In this document: positions 19,570 through 30,342 of the stretch, one piece after another
How the letters are laid out: each line of letters starts with the position of its first letter
Numbering within the stretch: the stretch's first letter is position 1
From: Alphaproteobacteria bacterium
GTDB lineage: Bacteria; Pseudomonadota; Alphaproteobacteria; UBA2966
DNA length: 64,000 nt
Direction of reading: 5' to 3'
Assembly (NCBI GenBank): GCA_018654745.1
Contig: JABILA010000120.1
Coordinates: forward strand, 1 to 64,000
Position numbers and translations under genes: made by a program
Notes under the pieces: model-generated
Database searches by the model: none
Told to the model about the DNA's origin: nothing
What the model saw: the letters and a program-made list of their open reading frames with translations, nothing else

Positions 19570-20184
19570 ATGATTGTGCATGCGTTGGCCTTTTATCTGT
19601 TTGCTGCTGTCGTTGTCGCTTGCGCCGTTATGGTCGTCGCAGCACGCAACCCGGTGCATTCAGTCTTGTTTTTGATCCTGGCTTTCTTCAGTGCGGCAGG
19701 TTTGTTTGTGCTGCTTGGGGCAGAATTCCTGGCCATGTTGCTGGTCGTTGTTTATGTCGGTGCTGTTGCGGTCTTGTTCCTGTTCGTCGTCATGATGCTG
19801 GATGTCAATTTCGCCGCGTTACGAGAAGGCGTGCTGGAGTACCTGCCGTTTGGTTTGCTGGTTGGGTTTGTCATGCTGGTTGAACTGGTCATGTTATATG
19901 GCGCCTGGATTACAGGTCCTGATATTGCCCTGGCAGCGGCATCGCCGACGCCGGATATCACCCAGGTCAGCAATACCGAAGCTTTGGGGCATCTGCTTTA
20001 CACCAAATACATCTACCTCTTTCAGGCCGCTGGCATGATCTTGCTGGTTGCCATGATCGGAGCGATCGTGCTCAGCAATCGTCAGCGCGACGGCGTTCGC
20101 CGTCAGGTGATTGCCGAACAAATCGCCCGTACCCGCAAGGACGCCGTGGAAATGAAGAAAGTAACACCGGGAGGGGGTATCTGA
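19570..20184 (+). CDS. nuoJ: NADH-quinone oxidoreductase subunit J
   Basis: Membrane subunit of complex I with five predicted helices (204 residues), including the conserved [18 protein letters not shown] helix whose pi-bulge takes part in coupling. GGGAGGA precedes the ATG. Its stop overlaps the nuoK start by one base. Confidence 0.96.
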   Translation: MIVHALAFYLFAAVVVACAVMVVAARNPVHSVLFLILAFFSAAGLFVLLGAEFLAMLLVVVYVGAVAVLFLFVVMMLDVNFAALREGVLEYLPFGLLVGFVMLVELVMLYGAWITGPDIALAAASPTPDITQVSNTEALGHLLYTKYIYLFQAAGMILLVAMIGAIVLSNRQRDGVRRQVIAEQIARTRKDAVEMKKVTPGGGI

Positions 20185-20492
20185 TGGATATCGGTCTCGG
20201 ACATTATCTGACCGTCGCTGCCATATTGTTTACACTTGGTATCTTCGGTATTTTCCTGAACCGCAAAAATGTCATCGTCATCTTGATGTCGATTGAATTG
20301 ATGCTGTTAGCGGTCAATATCAACTTTGTGGCATTTTCAAGTTTCTCCGGCGATATGGTCGGCCAGGTTTTTTCCATGTTCATCCTGACAGTCGCAGCTG
20401 CTGAAGCTGCCATCGGGTTGGCCATTCTGGTCGTATATTTCCGCAACCGCGGTTCCATCGCGGTTGAAGACATTAACATGATGAAGGGGTGA
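20184..20492 (+). CDS. nuoK: NADH-quinone oxidoreductase subunit K
   Basis: Small antiporter-related subunit (102 residues, three helices). The membrane Glu residues of the family are present ([10 protein letters not shown] and [10 protein letters not shown]). The sequence ATGAAGGGGTGA at its 3' end supplies the ribosome binding site of nuoL. Confidence 0.97.
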   Translation: MDIGLGHYLTVAAILFTLGIFGIFLNRKNVIVILMSIELMLLAVNINFVAFSSFSGDMVGQVFSMFILTVAAAEAAIGLAILVVYFRNRGSIAVEDINMMKG

Positions 20493-20497
20493 TTAAG

Positions 20498-22429
20498 TTG
20501 TATACAGCCCTCGTCTTTCTGCCCTTGCTGGGCGCCGTCCTTGCCGGTCTGTTTGGCCGCATCCTGGGTGACCGTGGATCTCAAGCCGTTACCCTGATCG
20601 GGATTACGACGTCAGCCTTGTTGTCGGTATATGTATTCTTTGATGTGACCGGTAATAACAATCCGGTTGTCGTCGATCTCTTTACCTGGATCGAGTCTGA
20701 CAGCTTCGAAGTCTCATGGGCCTTGCGTGTGGACCAGTTGACCGCTGTTATGTTGATGGTTGTCTGCGTGGTTTCCGCCGTCGTGCATTGGTACTCGGTT
20801 GGTTATATGTCTCACGACAAAGCCATTCCCCGGTTCATGTCTTACCTTTCACTGTTTACTTTCGCCATGCTGATGCTGGTCACTGCAGACAACTTCCTGC
20901 AGATGTTCTTTGGCTGGGAAGGGGTGGGACTGTGCTCCTACCTGCTGATCGGATTCTGGTATGATCGGCCTTCGGCCAATGCCGCTGCGATCAAGGCGTT
21001 TCTGGTTAACCGGGTTGGCGACTTTGGCTTTGCCCTTGGCATCATGGCCATCTTCTTCACCTTTAATTCCGTTGAATTCGATGTTGTCTTTGCTGCGGCC
21101 CCTGAGATGGCTGGCAAGACATTCATGTTCCTGGGCCAGGAATGGGATATTCTGACAACGATCACCATGTTGCTGTTTGTTGGTGCCATGGGTAAGTCGG
21201 CCCAGCTCGGCCTGCATACCTGGTTGCCCGACGCCATGGAAGGCCCGACCCCTGTGTCGGCCCTGATCCACGCGGCGACTATGGTCACAGCCGGTGTCTT
21301 CATGCTGGCTCGTTGTTCTTACCTGTTCGAATATGCACCCTTTACGCTGGAAGTTGTCACCGTCATTGGCGCGACGACGGCCTTCGTGGCTGCGACCATC
21401 GGTCTGGTGCAAAACGACATCAAGCGTGTCATCGCCTATTCAACCATGAGCCAGCTCGGCTACATGTTCTTTGCCATTGGTGTTTCGGCCTATCCAGCCG
21501 CCATTTTCCATCTGTTGACCCACGCGTTCTTCAAGGCCTTGTTGTTCCTTGGTGCCGGTTCGGTCATTCACGCCATGTCTGACGAACAGGACATGCGCAA
21601 TATGGGCGGTATCTACAAGCTGATCCCGGGAACATACCTGATGATGTGGATTGGCTCCCTGGCGCTTGCCGGTGTGCCGTTGTTTGCCGGATATTACTCC
21701 AAGGACATGATCATTGAAGTGGCCTTTGCGTCCGGTTCCGGAGTGGGTACGTATGCCTTTACCATGGGTATTCTGGCGGCCTTGATGACAGCCTTCTATT
21801 CCTGGCGGTTGTTGTTCATGACATTCCATGGTCCTGCCCGTGCGGATGAAAAGGTCATGGCCCATGTCCACGAGTCACCAAAAGTAATGATGTTGCCACT
21901 GCTGGTCTTGGCCCTGGGCGCGATTTTCGCCGGCTGGTTCTGGGCTGGTGACATGATCGGTGATGGACGCGTTGCCTTCTGGGGCGAATCGATCTTCATT
22001 CAACCTGCCAATCATATTTTTGAAAATGCCCATCATGTTTCTGCCTGGGTGAAATATTCACCGACTGCTCTGGGCGCCATCGGTATCCTGTTGGCCTGGT
22101 GGTTCTATATCAAGAACCCGAATATCCCCAAAGCCATCGCCACCATGCACCGCGAGGCCCATCTGTTCCTGCTGAACAAATGGTACTTCGACGAACTGTA
22201 TGATCTGATATTTGTTAATCCGGCCAAACGCCTTGGGCATTTCCTTTGGAAGTTCGGTGACGGCAAGATCATTGATGGCCTGGGTCCGGATGGTATCTCT
22301 CGTCTGGTTCTTAATATCACCCGTCGTGCCCAGACCTTGCAGTCGGGTTATGTCTATCACTATGCCTTTGCCATGATGCTGGGCGTTGCAGGATTTGTTT
22401 CGTGGTTTGTCTTTGGATTGGGGGGCTGA
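20498..22429 (+). CDS. nuoL: NADH-quinone oxidoreductase subunit L, TTG start
   Basis: Antiporter-like proton-pumping subunit at the far end of the membrane arm, with a long lateral helix at the C-terminus. The conserved core contains FFGWEGVGLCSYLLIGFW and the pump helix LHTWLPDAMEGPTPVSALIHAATMVTAG. The ORF track starts at GTG 20489, but that codon overlaps the purine-rich AAGGGG. TTG 20498 sits eight bases after AAGGGG and gives MYTALVFLPLLGA, the usual NuoL start (643 residues). I therefore prefer TTG. The start lies downstream of the nuoK stop. Confidence 0.93.
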   Translation: MYTALVFLPLLGAVLAGLFGRILGDRGSQAVTLIGITTSALLSVYVFFDVTGNNNPVVVDLFTWIESDSFEVSWALRVDQLTAVMLMVVCVVSAVVHWYSVGYMSHDKAIPRFMSYLSLFTFAMLMLVTADNFLQMFFGWEGVGLCSYLLIGFWYDRPSANAAAIKAFLVNRVGDFGFALGIMAIFFTFNSVEFDVVFAAAPEMAGKTFMFLGQEWDILTTITMLLFVGAMGKSAQLGLHTWLPDAMEGPTPVSALIHAATMVTAGVFMLARCSYLFEYAPFTLEVVTVIGATTAFVAATIGLVQNDIKRVIAYSTMSQLGYMFFAIGVSAYPAAIFHLLTHAFFKALLFLGAGSVIHAMSDEQDMRNMGGIYKLIPGTYLMMWIGSLALAGVPLFAGYYSKDMIIEVAFASGSGVGTYAFTMGILAALMTAFYSWRLLFMTFHGPARADEKVMAHVHESPKVMMLPLLVLALGAIFAGWFWAGDMIGDGRVAFWGESIFIQPANHIFENAHHVSAWVKYSPTALGAIGILLAWWFYIKNPNIPKAIATMHREAHLFLLNKWYFDELYDLIFVNPAKRLGHFLWKFGDGKIIDGLGPDGISRLVLNITRRAQTLQSGYVYHYAFAMMLGVAGFVSWFVFGLGG

Positions 22430-22432
22430 TCG

Positions 22433-23944
22433 ATGACTGATTGGCCAATACTTTCGATTGTCACCTTTCTGCCAGCAGTAGGTGCCGCCTTTATTTTCCT
22501 GATCCGGGGTGATGACGCGATTGTCGCCCGCAATGCCCGTAACGTGGCTTTGTGGACAACGCTGATTACTTTTGCGGTCTCCATACTGTTATGGACCGGG
22601 TTCGACACAACGACGGCTGACTTCCAGTTCGTGGAAAAGACAGCGTGGATTGCCTCGGGTATCGATTACCACATGGGCATTGACGGCATTTCGATGCTGT
22701 TCATCATTCTGACAACCTTCCTGATGCCGATCTGTATCCTGGCCAGCTGGCAATCCATCCAGTCTCGCGTTAAGGAATACATGATCGCGTTCCTGTTGCT
22801 GGAAACCATGATGGTCGGCGTGTTCTCCGCCCTTGATCTGGTTGTCTTCTACCTGTTCTTTGAAGGTGGCCTGATCCCGATGTTCCTGATTATCGGCATC
22901 TGGGGTGGCAAGCGCCGGGTCTACGCCTCGTTCAAGTTCTTCCTCTATACATTGCTGGGCTCGGTACTGATGCTTCTGGCGATTCTCGCCATGTATATGC
23001 AGGCCGGTACCACAGACATTCCAACCCTGATGACAACCAAGTTTGATGCTGATTTGCAGAACTGGTTGTGGCTGGCCTTCTTCGCGTCCTTTGCTGTGAA
23101 AGTGCCGATGTGGCCGGTTCATACCTGGCTGCCAGATGCCCACGTTGAGGCACCGACCGCTGGCTCCGTCATTCTGGCTGGTGTACTGTTGAAGATGGGT
23201 GGCTACGGCATGTTGCGGTTCTCCATACCCATGTTCCCGGAAGCGACCGAGAATTTCACCTACCTTGTCTATGCCCTCAGTGTTGTTGCGGTGATTTATA
23301 CCTCGCTGGTGGCCCTGATGCAGGAAGACATGAAAAAGCTGATCGCTTATTCATCGGTCGCCCATATGGGTTTTGTCACCATCGGTATGTTCACCTTCAC
23401 GCCTCAGGGTATTGAAGGCGCAATGTTCATCATGCTCAGTCATGGTTTGGTCTCCGCCGCCTTATTCTTGATTGTGGGTGTGGTTTATGACCGGCTACAT
23501 ACGCGTGAAATTGCGCGTTATGGCGGGCTTGTGCACAACATGCCGAACTATGCAGCCGTGTTCTTGCTGTTTACCCTGGCCAATGTGGGTTTGCCTGGCA
23601 CCAGTGGGTTTGTCGGTGAATTCCTGGTTCTTGTAGGTATCTTCCAGGTTAATAACTGGGTCGCTTTCCTGGCTACAACGGGACTTGTACTCAGTGCGGC
23701 CTATGCCCTCTGGCTTTATCGGCGGGTCATCTTTGGTACGCTGACCAAGGCGGACCTCAAGGATATGGTCGATCTGAATAAACGAGAAATTGCGATATTT
23801 GCGCCGCTGGTCATTCTGGTTCTGTTATTTGGCGTTTATCCAGCTCCATTGCTGGATGTCATGCACGAATCAGTTGCCAACCTCATTCACAATCACGAAG
23901 TTGCCATGCAGGCTGCACGTGAAATGGCCTCAGCGGTCAAATAG
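22433..23944 (+). CDS. nuoM: NADH-quinone oxidoreductase subunit M
   Basis: Second antiporter-like proton-pumping subunit (503 residues, about 14 helices). It shows the family Glu helix [15 protein letters not shown] and the Lys helix [19 protein letters not shown]. It starts three bases after nuoL. Confidence 0.98.
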   Translation: MTDWPILSIVTFLPAVGAAFIFLIRGDDAIVARNARNVALWTTLITFAVSILLWTGFDTTTADFQFVEKTAWIASGIDYHMGIDGISMLFIILTTFLMPICILASWQSIQSRVKEYMIAFLLLETMMVGVFSALDLVVFYLFFEGGLIPMFLIIGIWGGKRRVYASFKFFLYTLLGSVLMLLAILAMYMQAGTTDIPTLMTTKFDADLQNWLWLAFFASFAVKVPMWPVHTWLPDAHVEAPTAGSVILAGVLLKMGGYGMLRFSIPMFPEATENFTYLVYALSVVAVIYTSLVALMQEDMKKLIAYSSVAHMGFVTIGMFTFTPQGIEGAMFIMLSHGLVSAALFLIVGVVYDRLHTREIARYGGLVHNMPNYAAVFLLFTLANVGLPGTSGFVGEFLVLVGIFQVNNWVAFLATTGLVLSAAYALWLYRRVIFGTLTKADLKDMVDLNKREIAIFAPLVILVLLFGVYPAPLLDVMHESVANLIHNHEVAMQAAREMASAVK

Positions 23945-23965
23945 GGCGCAGAGGATAATATAGAG

Positions 23966-25411
23966 ATGACGATGGCCTTTGCACAATTTACCCCGGCGCT
24001 GCCGGAAATAATCCTAGCCATTGCGGCGATGGTCCTGCTGATGATTGGGGTCTTTCGCGGTGATACATCAACACGCGCTGTCTCCTGGATGGCAGTGCTG
24101 TCCTTTGTTGTTGCCTGGTTCGTCCTGGTCAGCGGCGATGTTGGACACACGGTTGCCTTTAATGGCCTGTTTGTGAACGATGGTTTTGGCCTGTTCATGA
24201 AGACCCTGGTTTTACTGGCGTCTTCCCTGGCAATTATCATGTCTCTTGGCTATATCCGCCACGAGAATATGGAACGCTTTGAATATCCGGTGCTGATCGT
24301 ACTGGCGACGCTTGGCATGCTTGTGATGATCTCGGCCAATGACTTGATGTCTTTGTATCTTGGCATTGAGCTGCAGTCATTGTCGCTCTACATCGTGGCT
24401 TCCTTCAAACGCGACTCTGAAAAAGCAACGGAAGCCGGTCTCAAATACTTTGTTCTGGGTGCCTTGTCTTCCGGTATGCTTTTGTATGGCGCGTCGATGA
24501 TCTACGGCTACGCCGGGTCGACAAACTTTGATGATCTTGCCAAAAGCTTTCACGGAGCCGAACATATTTCCGTTGGTTTGATCGTTGGTATGGTCTTCCT
24601 CTTTGCCGGACTGGCCTTCAAGGTATCCGCCGTGCCATTTCACATGTGGACACCGGACGTCTATGAGGGCGCACCTACGCCTGTAACTGCTTTCTTTGCT
24701 GTTGCACCAAAGGTCGCAGCACTTGCCTTGCTGGCGCGTGTTCTGATGTCGCCATTCGGAGAACTGATTGCACAGTGGCAGCAGATTATTATTGCCCTTT
24801 CCATGGCTTCCATGGTGTTGGGTGCAGTTGCCGCAATCGGACAACGTAATATCAAACGTCTGATGGCCTATTCATCCATTGGCCATATTGGTTTTGCACT
24901 TGTAGGCCTCGCTTCCGGTTCGGATGAAGGTGTACGTGGTGTCCTGATCTACCTGATTATCTACCTGGTCATGAATGTCGGTACATTTGCCGTTATCCTT
25001 TCCATGCGTGTGAAAGATAACATGGTGGAAAGCATCGATGACCTGGCAGGCCTGGGGCGCAACCAACCCTTGATGGCCATGGCTATGGCTATATTCATGT
25101 TCTCGCTTGCTGGTGTGCCGCCCATGGCTGGTTTCTTTGGCAAGTTTTACGTCTTCATGGCCGCAATCAATTCCGGGCTATATGCTCTGGCGATTGTTGG
25201 TGTTGTGGCAAGTGTCGTTGGTGCATTCTATTATTTGCGAATTATCAAGATCATGTATTTTGATGAGCCCGTTGAAGCCTTCGAACGACCTTTGCGAACC
25301 GAGATGAGTGTCATCATGACGGTGGCCAGTCTGTTCACATTGTTCTTCTTTGTCCTTCCAGCACCTTTCCTGGCGGTGGCGCAAACTGCGGCGCAGGCCC
25401 TGTTGCCATGA
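23966..25411 (+). CDS. nuoN: NADH-quinone oxidoreductase subunit N
   Basis: Third antiporter-like subunit (481 residues) and last complex I gene. The signature helices [18 protein letters not shown] and [18 protein letters not shown] are present. Its stop overlaps the birA start (ATGA), so the operon continues into cofactor genes. Confidence 0.98.
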   Translation: MTMAFAQFTPALPEIILAIAAMVLLMIGVFRGDTSTRAVSWMAVLSFVVAWFVLVSGDVGHTVAFNGLFVNDGFGLFMKTLVLLASSLAIIMSLGYIRHENMERFEYPVLIVLATLGMLVMISANDLMSLYLGIELQSLSLYIVASFKRDSEKATEAGLKYFVLGALSSGMLLYGASMIYGYAGSTNFDDLAKSFHGAEHISVGLIVGMVFLFAGLAFKVSAVPFHMWTPDVYEGAPTPVTAFFAVAPKVAALALLARVLMSPFGELIAQWQQIIIALSMASMVLGAVAAIGQRNIKRLMAYSSIGHIGFALVGLASGSDEGVRGVLIYLIIYLVMNVGTFAVILSMRVKDNMVESIDDLAGLGRNQPLMAMAMAIFMFSLAGVPPMAGFFGKFYVFMAAINSGLYALAIVGVVASVVGAFYYLRIIKIMYFDEPVEAFERPLRTEMSVIMTVASLFTLFFFVLPAPFLAVAQTAAQALLP

Positions 25412-26202
25412 TCCCGAAAGCGGTTGAGCAGGGGCTTGCCAGTCAAGTCCCTGACTTGCCGGATTTCTATAATCTTGTTTCCCTGGGCGTAACTGAAAGC
25501 ACCAATAACGACGCACGCAATCTGGCAACAGATGGTGCACTAGAAGGTACGCTTGTCTGGGCGAAATCTCAGGGTGCCGGGCGTGGTCGGCGTGGTCGCG
25601 ACTGGGCATCTCCTCCCGGTAACTTGTATGCGTCCCTGATCTTGCGCCCGGACTGTGCACCGTCAACTGCCGCGCAAATTTCATTTGTTGCGGCTCTGGC
25701 GATACGCGATGCAATTGCACAATTCTTGCCTGATGGTAAAGTCGCGCAACTCAAATGGCCAAACGATGTTCTGGTTAACCAGAAAAAAATCGCTGGCATA
25801 TTGCTGGAATCACATCTTGCCGGGGGCAATGATCTCGATTGGCTGGTCGTTGGCACCGGTGTGAATATTGGAAGCTTTCCCGATCAAGTGGAGCGCCCGG
25901 CAACATCACTTCAAGAATTAGGCAGTGACGTTTCTGTTCCTCATTATCTTGAAGCCTATGCAACACACATGTTGTCCTGGTACCGTCAGTGGCAGGAAGA
26001 TGGTTTTGTTGTTATTCGTCAGAGCTGGCTTGAACATGCCTGGGGGCAGGGTGGACCTGTCGAAGTCCGCCTGGGCAAGGAAACCTTTCAGGGTGTATTT
26101 GTCGATCTTGATGAAACCGGCGCACTCGTCGTTTCAACGCCAGGCGGTTCACGGCTGGTTTCGGCAGGAGACGTATTTCCTTTGACTGAAGGAGCAAGCT
26201 GA
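25408..26202 (+). CDS. birA: Biotin--[acetyl-CoA-carboxylase] ligase
   Basis: Activates biotin with ATP and attaches it to carboxylase carrier proteins. It shows the ATP/biotin loop [21 protein letters not shown] (about 52-72) and KWPNDVLVN with the catalytic Lys (about 112-120). The N-terminal DNA-binding domain of E. coli BirA is absent, so this is the monofunctional ligase (264 residues). It overlaps nuoN by four bases, and coaX begins right after its stop. Confidence 0.95.
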   Translation: MIPKAVEQGLASQVPDLPDFYNLVSLGVTESTNNDARNLATDGALEGTLVWAKSQGAGRGRRGRDWASPPGNLYASLILRPDCAPSTAAQISFVAALAIRDAIAQFLPDGKVAQLKWPNDVLVNQKKIAGILLESHLAGGNDLDWLVVGTGVNIGSFPDQVERPATSLQELGSDVSVPHYLEAYATHMLSWYRQWQEDGFVVIRQSWLEHAWGQGGPVEVRLGKETFQGVFVDLDETGALVVSTPGGSRLVSAGDVFPLTEGAS

Positions 26203-27003
26203 ATGCTTTTGGCCATAGATGCAGGTAACACCAACGTTGTTTTTGCTATTTTTGACCAGGGTGAACTGGTTTGCCAATGGCGTGCAGCGACACAGGCTCC
26301 CCGCACGTCGGACGAACATGCAGTCTGGCTCTCGCAACTGATGAACCTCAAGGGTATTCAAGCCAGTGATATCAGTGACGCGATTATCGCGACCGTTGTG
26401 CCCAGGGCGTTGTTCGATCTTCGTGAGCTTTGCCGGACCTATTTTGATGTTGAACCCGTCGTCGTCGGTGACGACGCGGAACTCGGAATCGAAATACTGA
26501 TAGATAACCCGGAAGAAGTCGGTGCGGATCGTCTCGTCAATACCGTCGCAGCCCATGGCACCTACGATGGGCCATTGATCATTCTGGATTTTGGCACAGC
26601 AACCACATTTGATATCGTCGACGGCGATGGAAATTTCCGCGGTGGCGTGATCTCGCCTGGCATTAACCTGTCGCTGGAGGCATTACATATGGCCGCCGCC
26701 GCGCTGCCCCATATCGCCGTTGCGCGCCCGGATCATACCATTGGTCGCAATACCACCGAAGCCATGCAGTCCGGTGTTTACTGGGGCTATGTTGGCTTGA
26801 TTGAGGGGCTTATCAGGCGGATCGATGCAGAACTCAAGCAGATCAGCAATGATGACCGCAATGCAACGATTATAGCGACTGGTGGTCTGGCGCCCTTGTT
26901 TGCGACCGGAACCGACATAATTCAACATGTTGATTCAGACCTCACGATGCGAGGTTTGGTGGAAATTCATCGGCGCACCCGGATTAAGGATAATCCGGTT
27001 TAA
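26203..27003 (+). CDS. coaX: Type III pantothenate kinase
   Basis: Catalyses the first step of coenzyme A synthesis, phosphorylation of pantothenate. It is a member of the ASKHA fold: phosphate loop DAGNTNVVFAIFD at the N-terminus, GADRLVNTVAAHG, and ILDFGTATTFDIVD (about 127-140) with the catalytic Asp. The 266-residue length is normal. The last codons form a hairpin (CCGGATTA/TAATCCGG, 26979-26998) just before the RNase J gene. Confidence 0.95.
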   Translation: MLLAIDAGNTNVVFAIFDQGELVCQWRAATQAPRTSDEHAVWLSQLMNLKGIQASDISDAIIATVVPRALFDLRELCRTYFDVEPVVVGDDAELGIEILIDNPEEVGADRLVNTVAAHGTYDGPLIILDFGTATTFDIVDGDGNFRGGVISPGINLSLEALHMAAAALPHIAVARPDHTIGRNTTEAMQSGVYWGYVGLIEGLIRRIDAELKQISNDDRNATIIATGGLAPLFATGTDIIQHVDSDLTMRGLVEIHRRTRIKDNPV

Positions 27004-27020
27004 AACGAAAGCTTGATTTT

Positions 27021-28682
27021 TTGACTGACGAACTTCTTTTTGTCGCGCTGGGTGGCGCAGGCGAAATCGGCATGAACATGTCGCTCTATTGCTGCAACGG
27101 TAAATGGCTTGCCGTCGACTGCGGTCTGACATTTGCCGATGACACCTTGCCCGGCATCGATTTGTTGTTTCCTGATCCGTCCTTCATTGAAGAACGCCGC
27201 AAGGACCTCGTTGGCCTTGTGCTTACACATGCGCATGAAGATCATCTTGGTGCAGTGGCTCATCTTTGGCCGCGGATGAATTGTCCCGTCTATGCCACAC
27301 CATTTACCATGTATCTTCTCAAGCGAAAGCTGAGCGAAGCTGGTTTGCTGGATCGCGTGCCGCTGCATGAAATTGAAGTTGGCGGTTCGGTAGATGTCGG
27401 GGAGTTTGGTGTAAATTATATTCAGGTAACGCATTCCATTCCTGAAGCACACAGCCTTGCGATAGAGACGCCACATGGCACAATTGTTCACTCCGGCGAC
27501 TGGAAACTTGATCCTGATCCATTGGTTGGTCCTGTTACGGACACCAAACGTCTGGCGGCCTTTGGTGACAAAGGTGTTCGCGCCCTTATTTGTGATTCAA
27601 CAAATGCGCTTTCACCAGGACGGTCACGATCAGAATCCGAAGTCCTGGAAAGCCTGACGGAGTTGGTCGGAGAACTTTCTGGCCGCGTAGTCATCACAAC
27701 ATTTGCATCAAACGTCGCCCGCATAGGCAGCATCGCAGAAGCTGCTGCAGCGAACGGTCGTTCCCTGGTCGTTTCGGGGCGCAGCCTGCACCGCAATATC
27801 GAAGCCGCCAAAGCCTGCGGTTATCTTCAGGACATGCCAGCACATCTGGACGAAGATGAAGCCGGGTATTTGCCTCGCGAAAATATTGTCATTTTGTGTA
27901 CTGGCTGTCAGGGGGAACCACGGGGTGCCATGGCTCGTATCGCCATGCACGAACATCGCCATATTCATCTGGAAACAGGCGATACAGTTATCTTTTCCTC
28001 AAAGATCATACCCGGAAATGAAAAGATGATTGGCCTGGTGCAAAATCGTCTGGTTTATGACGGCCTGAATGTGATTACAGAAAAAGATCGTTTTGTGCAT
28101 GTGTCGGGACATCCGGCGCGGGACGAACTGCGGGAATATTACGGGCTGGTACGACCCGAAATCGCCGTCCCTGTTCATGGTGAGGCCCGGCATCTCAGTC
28201 GCCATTCAGAGCTGGCATCTGAACTCGGGATCAAGGAAGCACCGGTGATTGAAAACGGTGACGTTTTGCGCCTCGCTCCCGGGCCGGTTAAAGTTATTGA
28301 TCATATAGCGACAGGTCGACTGGCACTTGATGGTGGACGCATTACCGCAACAGACAGTAAGACACTGCAGTCACGCAAACGCATGATGTTCAACGGTATC
28401 GCCTTTGTCGTTGTTGTGCTGGATGGCAAACAAAAATCCATCATGACGCCGCGTGTCACCATTCGCGGTGTGCTGGATCATGCAGACAGCCTTGCTGAGG
28501 CTGAACTACATGATAAATCCGTTGAAGCTGCCGAAACTGGTCTGGTAAATGTCAAAGATGACAGACGCGGTGATGATGGGGCAATATTTGATGCGGTGTC
28601 ACAATCTGTACGCCGCGTATTGAAACAGGCTTCGAAGGGGCGGCGTCCCGCCGTTGAAGTCGAAGTTGTACGCTTAGCTTGA
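27021..28682 (+). CDS. rnj: Ribonuclease J, TTG start
   Basis: Metallo-beta-lactamase ribonuclease of the RNase J family (553 residues) with 5'-exo- and endonuclease activity on RNA. It shows the zinc motif THAHEDHLGA (about 71-80), the CASP-domain segment VVITTFASNVARIGSI, and VHVSGHPARDELREYYGLVRPE near residue 360. The start is TTG at 27021 with only a weak GAAAG upstream. The next in-frame starts would cut into the conserved LGGAGEIGMN, so TTG is the best choice. It is 17 bases after coaX and probably in the same transcript. Confidence 0.94.
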   Translation: MTDELLFVALGGAGEIGMNMSLYCCNGKWLAVDCGLTFADDTLPGIDLLFPDPSFIEERRKDLVGLVLTHAHEDHLGAVAHLWPRMNCPVYATPFTMYLLKRKLSEAGLLDRVPLHEIEVGGSVDVGEFGVNYIQVTHSIPEAHSLAIETPHGTIVHSGDWKLDPDPLVGPVTDTKRLAAFGDKGVRALICDSTNALSPGRSRSESEVLESLTELVGELSGRVVITTFASNVARIGSIAEAAAANGRSLVVSGRSLHRNIEAAKACGYLQDMPAHLDEDEAGYLPRENIVILCTGCQGEPRGAMARIAMHEHRHIHLETGDTVIFSSKIIPGNEKMIGLVQNRLVYDGLNVITEKDRFVHVSGHPARDELREYYGLVRPEIAVPVHGEARHLSRHSELASELGIKEAPVIENGDVLRLAPGPVKVIDHIATGRLALDGGRITATDSKTLQSRKRMMFNGIAFVVVVLDGKQKSIMTPRVTIRGVLDHADSLAEAELHDKSVEAAETGLVNVKDDRRGDDGAIFDAVSQSVRRVLKQASKGRRPAVEVEVVRLA

Positions 28683-28706
28683 ATTAATGAAGTCGGAGAA
28701 AACAAA

Positions 28707-29111
28707 ATGATTGGTCGTTTGAACCACGTTGCTATCGCAGTCCCTGATCTGGAAGCCGCCGCCGCCCAATACCGGGACGTCCTGGGCGCCAAGGTATCTC
28801 CTCCCCAGGACGAGCCTGACCACGGCGTGACCGTTGTTTTTGTCGAATTGCCAAACACCAAGATCGAACTTCTTTATCCCCTGGGTGAGGGATCATCCAT
28901 GCAAATCTTCCTCGACAAAAACCCTTCAGGCGGCATGCATCACATTTGTTATGAGGTGGAAGATATCTTTGCCGCCCGTGACAAGATGAAGGCGGAAGGT
29001 GCCCGGGTGCTGGGTACTGGTGAGCCGCGGAATGGTGCGCATGGAAAGCCGGTGATTTTTCTGCACCCCAAGGATTTTTGCGGTACCCTGGTAGAACTGG
29101 AACAGGCTTAG
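28707..29111 (+). CDS. mce: Methylmalonyl-CoA epimerase
   Basis: Vicinal oxygen chelate enzyme (134 residues) that interconverts (R)- and (S)-methylmalonyl-CoA in propionyl-CoA breakdown. The two beta-alpha-beta-beta-beta modules start RLNHVAIAVPDLEAA and GGMHHICYEVEDI. The metal-binding His/Glu residues sit at His7, His77 and the final VELEQ. GGAG precedes the ATG. Its position between the RNase J gene and DUF1467 is common in this class. Confidence 0.93.
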   Translation: MIGRLNHVAIAVPDLEAAAAQYRDVLGAKVSPPQDEPDHGVTVVFVELPNTKIELLYPLGEGSSMQIFLDKNPSGGMHHICYEVEDIFAARDKMKAEGARVLGTGEPRNGAHGKPVIFLHPKDFCGTLVELEQA

Positions 29112-29123
29112 GAAGTTATTGCC

Positions 29124-29363
29124 ATGGCGTGGACAAGCATCTCTGCAATATTTTTCATCGTCTGGTGGCTGGTGTTGTTCATGGTTTTGCCCTTCGGTGT
29201 TCGCAAGGTGGAAAACCCTGAACCTGGTCATGAACGTGGGGCACCTGCTAAACCCATGCTGGTTCGCAAGGCCATTATCACAACGATATTGGCTGCAGTT
29301 GTGACAGTCGTCGTTGTGGCTTTGGTCAACGCCGGTGTTTTTGATTATCGAGGCCAGGTTTGA
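29124..29363 (+). CDS. DUF1467 family membrane protein
   Basis: A 79-residue protein with two membrane helices (about 4-24 and 50-72) joined by a charged loop with LPFGVRKVENP, the family hallmark. Function unknown. It is found next to mce and proS in many alphaproteobacteria. It starts 12 bases after mce and is likely co-transcribed. Confidence 0.88.
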   Translation: MAWTSISAIFFIVWWLVLFMVLPFGVRKVENPEPGHERGAPAKPMLVRKAIITTILAAVVTVVVVALVNAGVFDYRGQV

Positions 29364-29370
29364 AGGTGCG

Positions 29371-30342
29371 TCACATCACTGTTGAGGTAAACTTGTCCAT
29401 CAAATAAGGCCCGGATTTTACGGGTGGGTATTTTGGCGCATCGCCAGGTGGCAGACACGTGGGCAAACAAACAATATCTGCATGCCAGTTCGGTTGATGA
29501 AAAAATGCAATCGACATACGACGGGATGATGCACCAGCGTTGAGCGGTGGTGTCACCACCCGGTGCAAGGTCGAAACCCAACGGTCATTTGTCCAGCGCG
29601 CCATCAGGTCCCCGATATTGATAATGAATGTCTCTGGGATCACCGGGGCATCAATCCATTCGCCTGAGCGCGCCTGGACTTGCAAACCACCTGGCGTGTC
29701 GTGGGGTAGCAATATTGTCAGGCTGCCATAGTCACTGTGTGCACCTGCCCGTAACTGCCCTTCAATTGGTGGATTTTCCAAAGCCGGGTAGTGATTGGCA
29801 CGACAAGCCGAGATCGGTTCGTTGATCATGGGCTCAAAGAAGCTCTCGGGCAGATCAAGGGCAATTGCAAACAAACGCATCAAGCGACGCGCCAGCGCGT
29901 CCATGGCCCCGACATAGGCTTCAAATGCAGGCCGAAGGCTCGACGGATTATCCGGCCACAAGTTCGGCGCATAAACAAATCTCGCCTCTTGTTCCTCCAA
30001 CACCCGATCCGGTCGGTGCAATGGGCCTACTGCGAAGCCCTCCTTCAAATCGGGTGGACTTTCTTCGCCAAGTGATCTGGACAATGTCTCGTTTGATAGA
30101 GGCCCATATCCGTACGGGTAACCAGGTTGGGGAAGTGCTACGGCCATACGTTCTGACAGGGGCTGATCAAAAAAGTTCAGGTTCTGTTGCCAACAGTCCG
30201 AGATGATTTGTTCGGATATACCGTGATTGGATATCACCAGAAACCCGATGTCCTGACACGCCGTGTCGATGAGGGCTGCAATACCGCGATCAGCTGAAGA
30301 ATTATCCAGGCCGCCAAGATCGATAACAGGAATATGAGTCAT
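29371..30342 (-). CDS. 2-oxoglutarate/Fe(II) oxygenase, isopenicillin N synthase-like
   Basis: A 323-residue non-heme iron oxygenase. The N-terminal DIOX_N domain begins IPVIDLGGL and contains GFLVISNHGISEQ. The core holds the iron ligands His202 and Asp204 (AHSDYGSLTIL) and His260 (STLHRVV), with the 2-oxoglutarate-type Arg275-x-Ser277 in RRMSIAF. The substrate cannot be predicted; relatives act on small amino-acid- or purine-derived molecules. It is the only minus-strand gene in this stretch, convergent with DUF1467 with a seven-base gap, and interrupts the usual DUF1467-proS order. Confidence 0.9.
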   Translation of the reverse strand: MTHIPVIDLGGLDNSSADRGIAALIDTACQDIGFLVISNHGISEQIISDCWQQNLNFFDQPLSERMAVALPQPGYPYGYGPLSNETLSRSLGEESPPDLKEGFAVGPLHRPDRVLEEQEARFVYAPNLWPDNPSSLRPAFEAYVGAMDALARRLMRLFAIALDLPESFFEPMINEPISACRANHYPALENPPIEGQLRAGAHSDYGSLTILLPHDTPGGLQVQARSGEWIDAPVIPETFIINIGDLMARWTNDRWVSTLHRVVTPPLNAGASSRRMSIAFFHQPNWHADIVCLPTCLPPGDAPKYPPVKSGPYLMDKFTSTVM

